NCBI GenBank assembly: GCA_005776725.1 | Contig: SXOO01000145.1 | Location: 1-50,215, forward strand | DNA from: Pseudomonadota bacterium | Lineage (GTDB): Bacteria > Myxococcota_A > UBA9042 > GCA-2863065 | Length of the DNA: 50,215 bases | Reading direction: 5' to 3' | In this document: one piece after another, positions 1 to 8,204 of the stretch | Position numbering within the stretch: the first letter of the stretch is position 1 | Layout of the letters: each line of letters opens with the position of its first letter | The notes under the pieces: model-generated | The model's database searches: none | What the model was told of the DNA's origin: nothing | The model's input: only the letters and a program-made list of their open reading frames with translations | Program-made: the position numbers and the translations under genes

Positions 1-75
1 GCCGCCGCCGCCGCCGCCGCCGGCTGCGTTGTTGGCGCCGCCGTACCCGCCGCCGCCGCCGCCAGAGCCCCCGAT
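1..75. repeat. GCC/GGC triplet-rich tract encoding poly-Gly
   Basis: A run of seven GCC units opens the window and a second cluster of GCC units lies near 44-62. Read on the minus strand they encode the Gly-rich C-terminal part of the exported P-domain protein. The tract is in frame, so length changes by slippage would alter only the number of glycines. Confidence 0.7.
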
Positions 76-1734
76 CAAGGTGCCTTGCTCGAGGCTGCCC
101 ACGGCGAGTCCGCCGGCGCCGTGCGACCCCATGCCGATGCAGCTGCTCGCGTTGGGATGCAGCGAGCCCGCCGTGCCAGCGAACGCGTGGCCCGCGCCCC
201 CGGCGCCCCCGCCATAACTCGAGGTTCCCCCGGGAACGCCGCCGCCGAGACCACTGCCCGCTGTACCGGGGCCCCCGTAGGGGCAGTCGCCGCCGTTCCC
301 GCCGCCGCCGCCGCCACCCGCGCCTCCGGTGGCGTTCTCGTTGCCCGTGATGGTGTGTCCCGCCGCACCATCGAGCATGAGCGTCCCCGTGATGTTGACT
401 GCGGCTTGGCTGCGAACGACCAGCGGGGTGCTGCCCGTCACAGTGACCGTGACGCCGCTGGGGATCGTGAAGGTGGTGAAGTCGTAATCGCCGCCGGCCA
501 GCGTGGTGCTGGAGGCCGGGTTGAAGGGCCCGTCGCCGCCGTCACCGGCGATCACCGTGCCGTAGAAGCCGTTCTTCGCCCACGGATCGGTCGGCTTCGC
601 TCGGAACCACGCGTCGGCCACGATGAACGAGGTGCCGAAGCCGTGCGTGAGGGTGGCTTTGCTGCCTGGCGGCACCGCCAGGAACTCCTGGCTCTTCGTC
701 CGCTCCTTGAAGGCCGCGTCCACGTACGCCTTGTTGGCGGCGTCGCCCGGAGCTCCCGGAGCGCCCAGTGACGTGATCTTGTGACCTTCCGCGTCGAGGT
801 CGCCCGTGATGCGCAGCTTCTGGTTCGACAGCGTGGTGATCGAGATGCCCCAACCCGCGAGGACGCCGTCCGTGGCGTTGTTGTCGAAGCTGCCGTCGAT
901 CACCTCGAGCCGCCAGGCGCCCTTGATGTTGGTGCCCTCATAGGCCTCGACGTCCCCGGTGACCTCCGGATCCGGCGGCAGGGTCAGCGTGAGGGTGGGG
1001 CCGGTCTTGGTCTTGTTGTGCAGGGTGATCGTGGAGCCGTCCGGCGGATACAGCACCACCACGAGCTCCCCGATGTTGGAGTGGCCCGTGATCGAGACCG
1101 AGACCTCCAGCTGCTTGGCGAGCCCCACGTCGGGCACGTCGATGGTGGAGCCGATCCCGAGGGGGTTGTTGTCCTTGATGGCGATTGGCGTGTCCGTGGA
1201 CGTGAAGACGTCCTCGAACTCGGTGGAGATGAGGCCGCCCGAGATCTCGTCGAGCCCATCGGCCGGCAAGAGATCAGCCAGCGACGTGGCCTCGGCCTTG
1301 GTCCAGAACTGGCCGGACGCGACCATGCCGCTCACGAGCGCCGCGGTGACCGTGGGGGCGAGCTCGGCCGCCTCGACGCACGCCGTGCAGTTGAGGCCGA
1401 GCGCCACGGTGGCCACCGACGCATAGGGCACGGCGCCCACGACCTGACGCGGCAGCTCGGGCTCGGTGCCCACCTGGACGCCCACGGCGAGGCTGCCGGC
1501 GCCGGTCAGCGTGCCCAGGGCGACGTCTTTGACGATCACCGAGAAGACGCCATCCACCACCGACACGGCTGGAAACGAGCGGTCCTCGAGCAAGGCGGCG
1601 CCGTCGTAGAGGCGCAGCGTGAGCCCGTAGGTGCCGTCGACCGGGGCGCCGCCATCGTCCGCGCGCAGGACGCCTTGAACGGTGAAGTCGGCCGGCACGG
1701 TGGCGAGTAGGGCGGCCAGAGCCTGGGAGAACAT
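1..1734 (-). CDS. Exported P-domain / Gly-rich surface protein (C-terminus cut by window edge)
   Basis: The frame is open from an ATG at 1734 to the left edge, giving 578 codons with the C-terminus missing. A good ribosome site (AGAGGAG, 1742-1748) decides the start. The N-terminus is hydrophobic (MFSQALAALLATVPADF), consistent with export. Residues about 15-125 form a module (QGxL, PVDGTYxL, SFPAVxVxDGVFS, GxEPELPRQ, CxxCV) shared with the proteins at 15376-17286 and 43266-44006. Residues about 165-295 match a proprotein-convertase P-domain: IGSTIDVP, LVVLYPPDGS, IKGAWRLEVID, GVLAGWGI. A tail-fibre-like ITSLGAPGAPGDAANKAYVD segment follows, then a low-complexity Gly-rich end encoded by GCC/GGC triplets. 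P-domains usually accompany secreted proteases, but no protease domain is visible in the part present. Function is unknown; a cell-surface or secreted role is inferred. Confidence 0.85.
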   Translation of the reverse strand, partial: MFSQALAALLATVPADFTVQGVLRADDGGAPVDGTYGLTLRLYDGAALLEDRSFPAVSVVDGVFSVIVKDVALGTLTGAGSLAVGVQVGTEPELPRQVVGAVPYASVATVALGLNCTACVEAAELAPTVTAALVSGMVASGQFWTKAEATSLADLLPADGLDEISGGLISTEFEDVFTSTDTPIAIKDNNPLGIGSTIDVPDVGLAKQLEVSVSITGHSNIGELVVVLYPPDGSTITLHNKTKTGPTLTLTLPPDPEVTGDVEAYEGTNIKGAWRLEVIDGSFDNNATDGVLAGWGISITTLSNQKLRITGDLDAEGHKITSLGAPGAPGDAANKAYVDAAFKERTKSQEFLAVPPGSKATLTHGFGTSFIVADAWFRAKPTDPWAKNGFYGTVIAGDGGDGPFNPASSTTLAGGDYDFTTFTIPSGVTVTVTGSTPLVVRSQAAVNITGTLMLDGAAGHTITGNENATGGAGGGGGGGNGGDCPYGGPGTAGSGLGGGVPGGTSSYGGGAGGAGHAFAGTAGSLHPNASSCIGMGSHGAGGLAVGSLEQGTLIGGSGGGGGGYGGANNAAGGGGGGG

Positions 1735-1878
1735 GGCGAGCGCTCCTCTGGAGTCCCCTCGGGTCGTGCGCAGGAGCGACGGCCACGCGTCGCGGCCTGC
1801 CCCCGGTCTTCCCGAGTGAGTATCGAACGTTGCCCGGCACTATGCCACAGCGTCGCTCGCGAGTGATAGGCTCCCGCG
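1735..1878. other. Divergent gap with a TAGGCT element
   Basis: This 144-base gap separates the P-domain protein (minus) from the M16 gene (plus). It holds the AGAGGAG ribosome site of the former and TAGGCT (1867-1872) for the latter. No clear -35 was found. Confidence 0.4.
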
Positions 1879-4434
1879 ATGCTCCGACAGACGCTCCCGA
1901 ACGGCCTCGGCCTCCTCGTCCACCGAAACCCCAGCGCCGCGGCGGTCGCGATTCAGGTCTGGGTGCGGGTTGGCAGCGCCGACGAACAGGAAGGGCAGCT
2001 GGGGCTGGCGCATGTTCACGAACACATGCTGTTCAAGGGCACGGCCCGCCGAGGCGTGGGCCAGGTCGCCGCCGAGATCGAGGCCGCCGGGGGCGAGATC
2101 AACGCCTACACCAGCTTCGACCAGACCGTCTATCACGCGGTCCTGTCCGGTCGCTTCTTCGAGACGGGGCTCGACATCCTGGCTGATGCGGTCACGGCGT
2201 CCGCCTTCGACCCCGAGGAGCTCGCGCGGGAGCTGGAGGTGGTCGTGGAAGAGATCCGGCGCGGCGACGACACGCCGTCTCGGGTCGCCTCCAAGGCGTT
2301 CTTCCAGACCGCGTATACGCAGCACCCCTACGGTCGGCCGGTCATTGGCTCCGAGGCCTCGGTCCGCTCGTTCACCCGCGAGGGCATCCTGGCGTTCTAC
2401 CGCCGCTGGTACACCGCGAAGAACATCGTGGTCGTGGCCGTGGGCGACCTGGACGAAGCCGCCGCGGCGCTCTCGATCGAGCGCGCCTTCGGCGGGATGC
2501 CGTCCGGCGAGCCCGGCCCCGACCGCGCGCCCGAGCCGCCGTGGACCGGGCTTCGCTTTCAGCGGACCCCCTCCCGCTTCGCGCAGGCGCTCGTCCACGT
2601 CGGCTTCCCAATCCCTGCCGACGGGCACCCGGACGTGGCCGCGCTGGACGTGCTGGCCTTGATCCTGGGCCAGGGCGACTCGTCGCGGCTCGAGCGGGTG
2701 GTCCGCCGCGAGAAGGGCCTCGTCAATGGCATCGGCGCGTCGGCCTACACGCCGCGCGACGCTGGGGTCTTCATGGTCTCGGCCAACCTGCCCCCCGGGG
2801 ACGCTCGCGCGGCGCTGGAGGCGTCGTTCGCCGAGGTTTGGGCGCTGTCGCGGGAGCGGGTTCACCCTACGGAGCTCGACAAGGCCAAGACCTTGTTCGC
2901 GAGCCAACAGGTCTATGAGAAGGAGTCGGTGGGCGGCCAGGCGCGGAAGCTCGGCTACTACGAGCTCCTCGGCGGTGGCGTGGAGCGCGAGGCGCTCTTC
3001 CTGGCGGAGGTCCAGGCGCTCACCCCGGAGCGGCTCCGGGAGGTCGCTGCCCGTTGGCTCACTCCCGAGAGTGTCCTCGTCACGGTCCTCGCCAGCGCTG
3101 CCGCCGACGACGGGCTCGACGCCGACACCGTGGCCGCATGCCTCGCGGCGCCCGCCGCGCCTTCGCACCTGCCGGGCGTGGCCCTGCCCGCACGGGGCGT
3201 CCCTCCGGCTCGAGCTCCGAGCCTCACGCGCTTCACGCTGGGCAGCGGGGCGCGACTCGTCGTCGCCGCCGACCCCACGCTCCCGCTCGTGGCGGTCCGG
3301 GCCATCGCGCACGGTGGGCTCGGCCGCGAGCCGCTCGGCGGCTCCACACGGCTGCTCAGCCAGCTGCTCATGCGGGGCACCGCCCGGCGATCGGGCACTG
3401 CGTTCGCGGAGGCTGTGGAGTCCATGGCCGGGCTCATCGACGCGTCAGCCGGCCGGCACACCCTCGGCCTCCGGGGCGTCTTCCTGGCGGACCGCGCCCG
3501 CGTGGGCCTCGAGCTCTTCACCGAGGTGCTTCGCGAGCCCGCGTTCCTCGAGGCCGAGCTCGAGCGCGAACGCGCGTTGCAGCTCGAGGCCATCCGGAGC
3601 GAGGTGGACCGCCCGGCCCAGCGCACCATGCGTCGCGCCCTCGCGGCGCTCTACGGAGACCACGCGTACGCCGCCAGCCCCCTCGGCACGCCCGAGAGCG
3701 TGGCGGAGATCAGCGCGGCGGACCTCTTGGCGCTTCATTGGCGGCTCCTCGACCCGTCGCAGCTCGTCTTCGTCGTTGCGGGCGATGTTGATCCCGAGCA
3801 CGCGGCCGAGGCGCTGGACGAGGCGCTCACGACCCGGTCGGTCGGCGCCACGTCCGTGTCCGCGCCCGCGGCCACCGAGGCGTTCAGGGTCGTCGAGTCC
3901 GGAAAGGGCGAGCAAGCGCACATCGTGCTCACGTTCCCTGGCCTCACGTTCAACGACCCGGATCGGCCTGCGCTGGACGTGCTCACCACGGTGCTCTCGG
4001 GGCAGGGCGGGCGGCTCTTCCTGGAGCTGCGCGACCGCCAGAGCCTCGCGTATTCCGTGAGCTGCTCTTCAGTCGAGGCGGCAGACACCGGGTTCGTCAC
4101 CGCCTACATCGGGACGGCACCCGACAAGGTGGATCGGGCGCTGGAAGGCCTCACGTCGGCGCTCCTGGCCACAGCCGCCCACGCTGTCAGCGACGCTGAG
4201 CTCAGCCGCAGCCGCAACCACGTGGCGGGGACGTGGGAGGTGGCGCACGAGCGGCGCACCGCCCGCGTCGCCAGCCTCGCCGTGCAGGAGCTGTTTGGCG
4301 GCGTGTTCACCGATCTCTCGGGTTATCCAGCCGCCGTGCGCGGGGTCTCAGCGGCGGACGTGCTCCGGGTGGCGCAGCGCGTGTTCGATCCCAGCCGGCA
4401 GGTCACGGCCCTCTACGATCCCCGAGGCGCGTAG
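1879..4434 (+). CDS. M16 family zinc metallopeptidase, fused two-half form
   Basis: This 851-residue protein joins two M16 (insulinase/pitrilysin-like) halves. The first half carries the inverted zinc motif HxxEH at residues 45-49 (HVHEH) and a downstream acidic patch (E124/E125) at the spacing expected for the third zinc ligand. The second half, from about residue 440, keeps the fold signature (LLSQLLMRGT) but lacks HxxEH, so it is probably the non-catalytic partner, as in fused M16 peptidases. No convincing signal peptide is seen, so location is uncertain although many relatives are periplasmic. There is no Shine-Dalgarno sequence; instead TAGGCT lies at 1867-1872, six bases before the ATG, which fits a leaderless message. 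Divergent from the P-domain protein; convergent with greB. Confidence 0.93.
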   Translation: MLRQTLPNGLGLLVHRNPSAAAVAIQVWVRVGSADEQEGQLGLAHVHEHMLFKGTARRGVGQVAAEIEAAGGEINAYTSFDQTVYHAVLSGRFFETGLDILADAVTASAFDPEELARELEVVVEEIRRGDDTPSRVASKAFFQTAYTQHPYGRPVIGSEASVRSFTREGILAFYRRWYTAKNIVVVAVGDLDEAAAALSIERAFGGMPSGEPGPDRAPEPPWTGLRFQRTPSRFAQALVHVGFPIPADGHPDVAALDVLALILGQGDSSRLERVVRREKGLVNGIGASAYTPRDAGVFMVSANLPPGDARAALEASFAEVWALSRERVHPTELDKAKTLFASQQVYEKESVGGQARKLGYYELLGGGVEREALFLAEVQALTPERLREVAARWLTPESVLVTVLASAAADDGLDADTVAACLAAPAAPSHLPGVALPARGVPPARAPSLTRFTLGSGARLVVAADPTLPLVAVRAIAHGGLGREPLGGSTRLLSQLLMRGTARRSGTAFAEAVESMAGLIDASAGRHTLGLRGVFLADRARVGLELFTEVLREPAFLEAELERERALQLEAIRSEVDRPAQRTMRRALAALYGDHAYAASPLGTPESVAEISAADLLALHWRLLDPSQLVFVVAGDVDPEHAAEALDEALTTRSVGATSVSAPAATEAFRVVESGKGEQAHIVLTFPGLTFNDPDRPALDVLTTVLSGQGGRLFLELRDRQSLAYSVSCSSVEAADTGFVTAYIGTAPDKVDRALEGLTSALLATAAHAVSDAELSRSRNHVAGTWEVAHERRTARVASLAVQELFGGVFTDLSGYPAAVRGVSAADVLRVAQRVFDPSRQVTALYDPRGA

Positions 4435-4454
4435 GCGGGCCCACAGGTGGCCGC

Positions 4455-4994
4455 TTAGTCGATCGGCTGGTAGTCCACGCCGACCAGGTCGAACTCGCGG
4501 CGGCCCCCCGGCGTGACCACGGAGATCGTGTCGCCGACTCGGCGCCCCATGAGGGCGTTGCCGACGGGTGACTTCCACGAGATCCGTCGCCGCTTCACGT
4601 CGGTCTCGTCCTCGCCCACGAGGATCCAGACCTTCTCTTCGCCGTCGTCTCCGTCCTCCAGCGTGACGGTGGCCCCGAAGCACACTCTCGATCTGTCCTG
4701 CGTGAGCGTGTCGACGATCTTGGCCTTCCCGAGGCGCTGCTCGAGGAACCGGATTCGCCGGTCCAGCTCCCTGAGCTTCTTCTTGCCGTAGATGTACTCG
4801 GCGTTCTCCGAGCGGTCGCCGTGCGCGGCCGCCTCCGTCACGGCGTCGGTGGCGCGCGGGCGGTCCACCGTGACCAGCCGGTGGTGCTCGTCGCGGAGGC
4901 GCTGGTAGCCGGCCCGCGTGATGTACGACGGGCCGGTGTCCTTCGGGCCGGGACCGAGGTGTTGGGGCTTGACCCCGGGGCGTGGGGTGGCCAC
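4455..4994 (-). CDS. greB: Transcription elongation factor GreB
   Basis: A 179-residue Gre factor that would rescue backtracked RNA polymerase by stimulating transcript cleavage in the secondary channel. The N-terminal coiled-coil region contains the GreB-type signature ENAEYIYGKKKLRELDRRI with the acidic tip DRSENAEY. The C-terminal FKBP-like domain follows (SPVGNALMGRRVGDTISV). It is slightly longer than a usual GreB (about 160-170) because of a Pro/Gly-rich N-terminal extension of about 20 residues. The GTG start directly abuts the arginase TGA stop, so it is very likely translated from the arginase message. A later start that removes the extension cannot be excluded. Confidence 0.9.
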   Translation of the reverse strand: MATPRPGVKPQHLGPGPKDTGPSYITRAGYQRLRDEHHRLVTVDRPRATDAVTEAAAHGDRSENAEYIYGKKKLRELDRRIRFLEQRLGKAKIVDTLTQDRSRVCFGATVTLEDGDDGEEKVWILVGEDETDVKRRRISWKSPVGNALMGRRVGDTISVVTPGGRREFDLVGVDYQPID

Positions 4995-5912
4995 TCAGGT
5001 GCGCCGCGGGGCCAGGATTTGCCTGCCCAGAGCCGACTGAATCAGCTCGCACGCGAGGCGGGCCGTCCGGTTCTCGTGGTCGCACGCTGGGTTCACCTCC
5101 ACCACCTCCACGGCGAGCAGCGCGCGGGAGGCGGCCGCGAGCTCACAGACGAGGTGCGCCTCCCGGAAGGTGAGCCCCCCGTGGACGGGCGTGCCCACCC
5201 CCGGCGCGTGGTTGGGATCCACGCCGTCCATGTCGAAGCTGAGGACGAGGCCGGCGGTGCCGTTGGTGGCGCGCTCGATCGCCTCGTGGGCGCAGACGGC
5301 CATACCGCGCGTGTCGATCTCGCTCATGGTGTAGACCCGGATCCCCGAGCGCAGCACGTGCTCGGCTTCCTCGGGATCCACGTCGCGTGCGCCGATCACC
5401 GAGACGTTTCGCGGGTCGAGCGCCGGCTCTCCCGAGATCCCCGTGAGCTCCGGCGCGCCGTGCCCCAGCAGGACCGCCAGCGGCATGCCGTGGATGTTGC
5501 CCGACGGCGAGGTCTCTGGCGTGTTCATGTCCGTGTGGGCGTCTACCCACACGACGCCGAGGCGCTGTCCGCGTCGCCGCAACACCCGGGCCAGGCCCGA
5601 CAGCGTGCCGATCGCCTGCGAGTGGTCGCCCCCGAGCACCACGGGGAAGAGGCCGGCCTCGACCTGCTGCTCCACGCGGTCTGCCAGGTCGCGGCACGCC
5701 TCGAAGACCGCCGGCAGGTAGCGCGCCGAGGGGTCGCCGGGGCTCAGCTCTTCGGCCCGCGGGACGCTGATGCGACCCACGCGCGCCACCTTGTGGCCGA
5801 GGCGCTCGAGGGACTGGAGCAGGCCCGCAACCAGGATCGCGCTGGGGCCCATGTCGGTGCCGCGCCGGCCGGCCCCGAGATCGATGTGTACGCTGGTGAC
5901 GGCGACGTCCAT
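4995..5912 (-). CDS. Arginase (ureohydrolase family)
   Basis: A 305-residue cytoplasmic ureohydrolase expected to hydrolyse arginine to ornithine and urea. All manganese-binding motifs are present: GGDHS, DAHTDMN and SFDMDGVDP. The substrate-loop motif SPSGNIHGMP and the late EVVEVNP are typical of true arginases rather than agmatinases or formimidoylglutamases. The chosen ATG (5912) lies seven bases after a predicted -10 element of a strong sigma-70-like promoter (TTGACA at 5948-5943, 17-bp spacer), suggesting a leaderless transcript; longer in-frame extensions upstream would cross that promoter. It is followed with no gap by greB. Confidence 0.92.
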   Translation of the reverse strand: MDVAVTSVHIDLGAGRRGTDMGPSAILVAGLLQSLERLGHKVARVGRISVPRAEELSPGDPSARYLPAVFEACRDLADRVEQQVEAGLFPVVLGGDHSQAIGTLSGLARVLRRRGQRLGVVWVDAHTDMNTPETSPSGNIHGMPLAVLLGHGAPELTGISGEPALDPRNVSVIGARDVDPEEAEHVLRSGIRVYTMSEIDTRGMAVCAHEAIERATNGTAGLVLSFDMDGVDPNHAPGVGTPVHGGLTFREAHLVCELAAASRALLAVEVVEVNPACDHENRTARLACELIQSALGRQILAPRRT

Positions 5913-5919
5913 TGCGCGC

Positions 5920-5948
5920 GTTCTGGCCCCGGAGGCGTCGGGTGTCAA
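5920..5948 (-). promoter_or_regulatory. Sigma-70-like promoter of arginase-greB, leaderless spacing
   Basis: Reading the minus strand, a perfect TTGACA (5948-5943) is followed by a 17-base spacer, then CAGAAC (5925-5920), then seven bases to the arginase ATG. The -10 match is weak but the position is the same as at several other genes in the window. Transcription would begin at or next to the start codon. Confidence 0.5.
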
Positions 5949-6047
5949 GGAGGCTTGGGGGCCAGTGACCCGGGCGGCGTCTCTTGTCCCCAGGGACTCC
6001 CGGTGATGAGCACGGTCGGGCGGGATACAAAAACAACGTGTTGCGCG

Positions 6048-6062
6048 TGGCTCGGTGCTTGC
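6048..6062 (+). promoter_or_regulatory. Candidate sigma-54 (-24/-12) promoter
   Basis: The sequence TGGCTCGGTGCTTGC has GG (6049-6050) and GC (6061-6062) separated by ten bases, with TTGCA at the -12 element. This fits the TGGCAC-N5-TTGC consensus except one base in the -24 element. The predicted start site would be about 15 bases before the ATG at 6089, leaving room for the GGAGGA ribosome site (6080-6084 region). No enhancer-binding regulator gene is adjacent. Confidence 0.4.
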
Positions 6063-6088
6063 AGCCGCGCCAACCCCTGGAGGACTCC

Positions 6089-7327
6089 ATGGAACACGCC
6101 CCGCACAGCGCCGCAGACACGAAGCAGCCCGCGAGCTCAGAGACACCGGCAGCTGCCGCGTCGGCGGGCCGTGGCCTCGGCTATAACGCCGCGCAGAAGG
6201 CGTTGAGCCCACGGGAGCGTGGCGCGCAGGTCGCTGGGCTCGTGGCGCCGTTGGCCGAGCGGCTCTCGATCGACATCAATAGTGTGACGCTGCACGTGCA
6301 CGGCGCGGGCACCCTCGGCGACGCGCTGGCTTATACGCGGGGCACCGATGTGCACCTGGGCGTAGACGAGAAGACCCTCGGCAGCCCCGAGGGGCAGAGG
6401 CTCATCGCCCACGAGCTCACCCACGTCGCCCAGCAACGGGAAGGGCGCGGCCAGGGAGTCGCGGTGACCACGGTGGAGGACTCGTGCGAGTCGGAGGCGG
6501 ACTCGGTGGCCGAGCGAGTGGTTCGGGGTGAGCGACCCGCTGTGAACCTCAGGGCGTCACCCAGTGTGAGGCAGAACAAGAAGGCCGCGCCGAAGGTCTC
6601 GTCCCTGACGCCGGCCGAGGTTGCCGTGGCGGTGCAGTGGTACGGCACACGCCCGCACCAGTACACGAAGGCCGTGACCAAGCGCATCCAGGAGGCCGTG
6701 GGGGTTCGACCGGACGGCGACATGGGCCCCACCACGATTCGCGCCATCGCGGCGTGGCAGTCGTCCAAGGGGTTGAAGGCCGACGGTTACGCCGGGGCGG
6801 TGACGCTGACCGCTATGTTCGGCGAGGATATCCGTCGTAGGCAGCCGGCTCCGGTCGAGGGGCTCAGCGCGGACAAGGACGACGAGGCGAAGGCGGCCGG
6901 CGGTCTCCGTCGCCCTGACGGCCTCTCGCAGATTACGGAGACCTTCGGGAAGCCCGGAACGAACATCGGCATGTTCGCGATGCGCGCAGGGGCCGACGGG
7001 AAGATGATCAACGTGCCGGCCCACAAGAAGGTGGGGCCGATCTTCCAAGCCGTCTTTGCCGACATTCACAAGGACGGGAAGTCCGAGCACATCCACAGCT
7101 ACGACGGCTGTTACGTCTACCGGACCAAACGGGCCAACTCGAAGTCCTACTCCACCCACGCGTGGGGCATCGCGATGGATGTGAACGCGTCCTCGAACCC
7201 GATGAAGAAGAACGTGAAGCCGTCCGAGAGCCAGAAGGTCATCGCGCCGTACTTCGAGCGTCATGGGTTCTACTGGGGTCAGGCCTTCGCCGACCCGATG
7301 CACTTCCAGTACTGCACCGGCTACTGA
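6089..7327 (+). CDS. eCIS-core (DUF4157) / peptidoglycan-binding / M15 peptidase effector
   Basis: A 412-residue three-part protein. Residues about 65-120 are an eCIS-core DUF4157 domain with the HExxH-type motif HELTH (108-112) followed by VAQQ. Residues about 190-250 resemble a PG_binding_1 domain (VGVRPDGDMGPTTIRAI, WQSSKGLKADGYAG). Residues about 285-410 match an M15-type D,D/L,D-carboxypeptidase: STHAWGIAMDVN supplies H357 and D364, and DPMHF supplies H405. In known systems DUF4157 marks cargo of extracellular contractile injection systems, so a peptidoglycan-cutting cargo toxin is the best inference. There is no signal peptide, as expected for loaded cargo. No sheath, tube, baseplate or immunity gene lies in the window. 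The ATG at 6089 is set by a GGAGGA site. Confidence 0.88.
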   Translation: MEHAPHSAADTKQPASSETPAAAASAGRGLGYNAAQKALSPRERGAQVAGLVAPLAERLSIDINSVTLHVHGAGTLGDALAYTRGTDVHLGVDEKTLGSPEGQRLIAHELTHVAQQREGRGQGVAVTTVEDSCESEADSVAERVVRGERPAVNLRASPSVRQNKKAAPKVSSLTPAEVAVAVQWYGTRPHQYTKAVTKRIQEAVGVRPDGDMGPTTIRAIAAWQSSKGLKADGYAGAVTLTAMFGEDIRRRQPAPVEGLSADKDDEAKAAGGLRRPDGLSQITETFGKPGTNIGMFAMRAGADGKMINVPAHKKVGPIFQAVFADIHKDGKSEHIHSYDGCYVYRTKRANSKSYSTHAWGIAMDVNASSNPMKKNVKPSESQKVIAPYFERHGFYWGQAFADPMHFQYCTGY

Positions 7328-7427
7328 GCTCACGTTGGCCTCGCCCGCGGGCCGCCACAGTCGCCGCGGCAGCGGTGGCAATCGAGCCTTCCGCAGCCCG
7401 GGGGTGAGCGCGTAAGCTCGCGCGGCC

Positions 7428-8063
7428 GTGAGCTACGCCGTCAAAGAGATCTTCTACACGCTGCAGGGTGAGGGCGCCCGCACCGGACGCGCCGCCGTGT
7501 TCTTGCGGTTCGCGGGGTGCAACCTCTGGACGGGGCTCGAGCGCGACCGACCTTCGGCCGTGTGCCGCTTCTGTGACACGGACTTCGTCGGGCTCGATGG
7601 CCCCCTCGGGGGGCGCTACGACGCCGCGTCTCTGGCGGCCGCCGTGAGCCTCGCGTGGGGCGATCGCAGCGGCAAGCGGTACGTGGTGGTCACTGGCGGG
7701 GAGCCCCTGCTCCAGCTGGACGCGGCGGCGTGCGACGCCTTGCATCGTGAGGGCTTCGAGGTGGCCATCGAGACCAACGGCACCCTCCCGGTCCCCACCG
7801 GGGTCGACTGGGTGTGCGTGAGCCCCAAAGCCGGCAGCGCGGTCGTGGTCCGGCGCGGCAACGAGCTCAAGCTGGTGGTGCCCCAAGACGGCCAATCGCC
7901 GGCCGACTTCGAAGACTGGGACTTCGAGCATTGGTTCGTCCAGCCCCGCGCCGTGCCCGGGCCCGGTAGCGCCGGCGACGCCGCGCTCGCGGTCGAATTC
8001 TGCAGGGCCCACCCGCGCTGGCGGCTCAGCCTCCAGACGCACAAGCTCCTCGGAATTCCGTAG
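7428..8063 (+). CDS. queE: 7-carboxy-7-deazaguanine synthase
   Basis: A 211-residue radical SAM enzyme of queuosine/7-deazaguanine biosynthesis, converting 6-carboxytetrahydropterin to CDG. The cluster-binding cysteines have the CX14CX2C spacing seen in one QueE class (AGCNLW ... AVCRFCDTDFVG), and TGGEPLLQ is the SAM-contacting GGEP motif. The protein starts SYAVKEIFYTLQGEG, matching the conserved N-terminus, which supports the GTG at 7428. There is no ribosome site; TAAGCT lies at 7413-7418, nine bases before GTG, again consistent with a leaderless message. Other que genes are not in the window. Confidence 0.95.
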   Translation: MSYAVKEIFYTLQGEGARTGRAAVFLRFAGCNLWTGLERDRPSAVCRFCDTDFVGLDGPLGGRYDAASLAAAVSLAWGDRSGKRYVVVTGGEPLLQLDAAACDALHREGFEVAIETNGTLPVPTGVDWVCVSPKAGSAVVVRRGNELKLVVPQDGQSPADFEDWDFEHWFVQPRAVPGPGSAGDAALAVEFCRAHPRWRLSLQTHKLLGIP

Positions 8064-8131
8064 CCGGCCCTGGGACCGCCGGGCTGTCGTTCATGTGGTT
8101 CCGCTTCACAATGGCGCCGCGATCAACCGGA

Positions 8132-8160
8132 TTGTGGGAGCCTGCCAGGGCGACTACGCT
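8132..8160 (+). promoter_or_regulatory. Candidate sigma-70-like promoter
   Basis: TTGTGG (8132-8137), a 17-base spacer and TACGCT (8155-8160) precede the lipoprotein/ferritin-like pair. Unlike most promoters called here it leaves a leader of about 40 bases that includes a strong AGGAGGA ribosome site (8194-8200). Confidence 0.35.
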
Positions 8161-8204
8161 GCTCTTCGGCCCGCGTAGATCGGGCCCCAAATCAGGAGGA
8201 CCGA

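Noticed and set aside
1840..3312. Long open frame antisense to the M16 peptidase gene
   Set aside because: GC-rich third positions create long open frames on the opposite strand. The protein is low-complexity and Arg-rich with no domain, while the sense frame has a clear HxxEH motif.
4435..4454. Imperfect hairpin in the gap between the M16 and greB stops
   Set aside because: The GCGG...CCGC pairing needs two bulges and leaves a loop of two bases.
7343..7352. GCCCGCGGGC palindrome after the eCIS effector gene
   Set aside because: A perfect 10-base palindrome without a loop is common by chance in DNA this GC-rich and there is no T-run.
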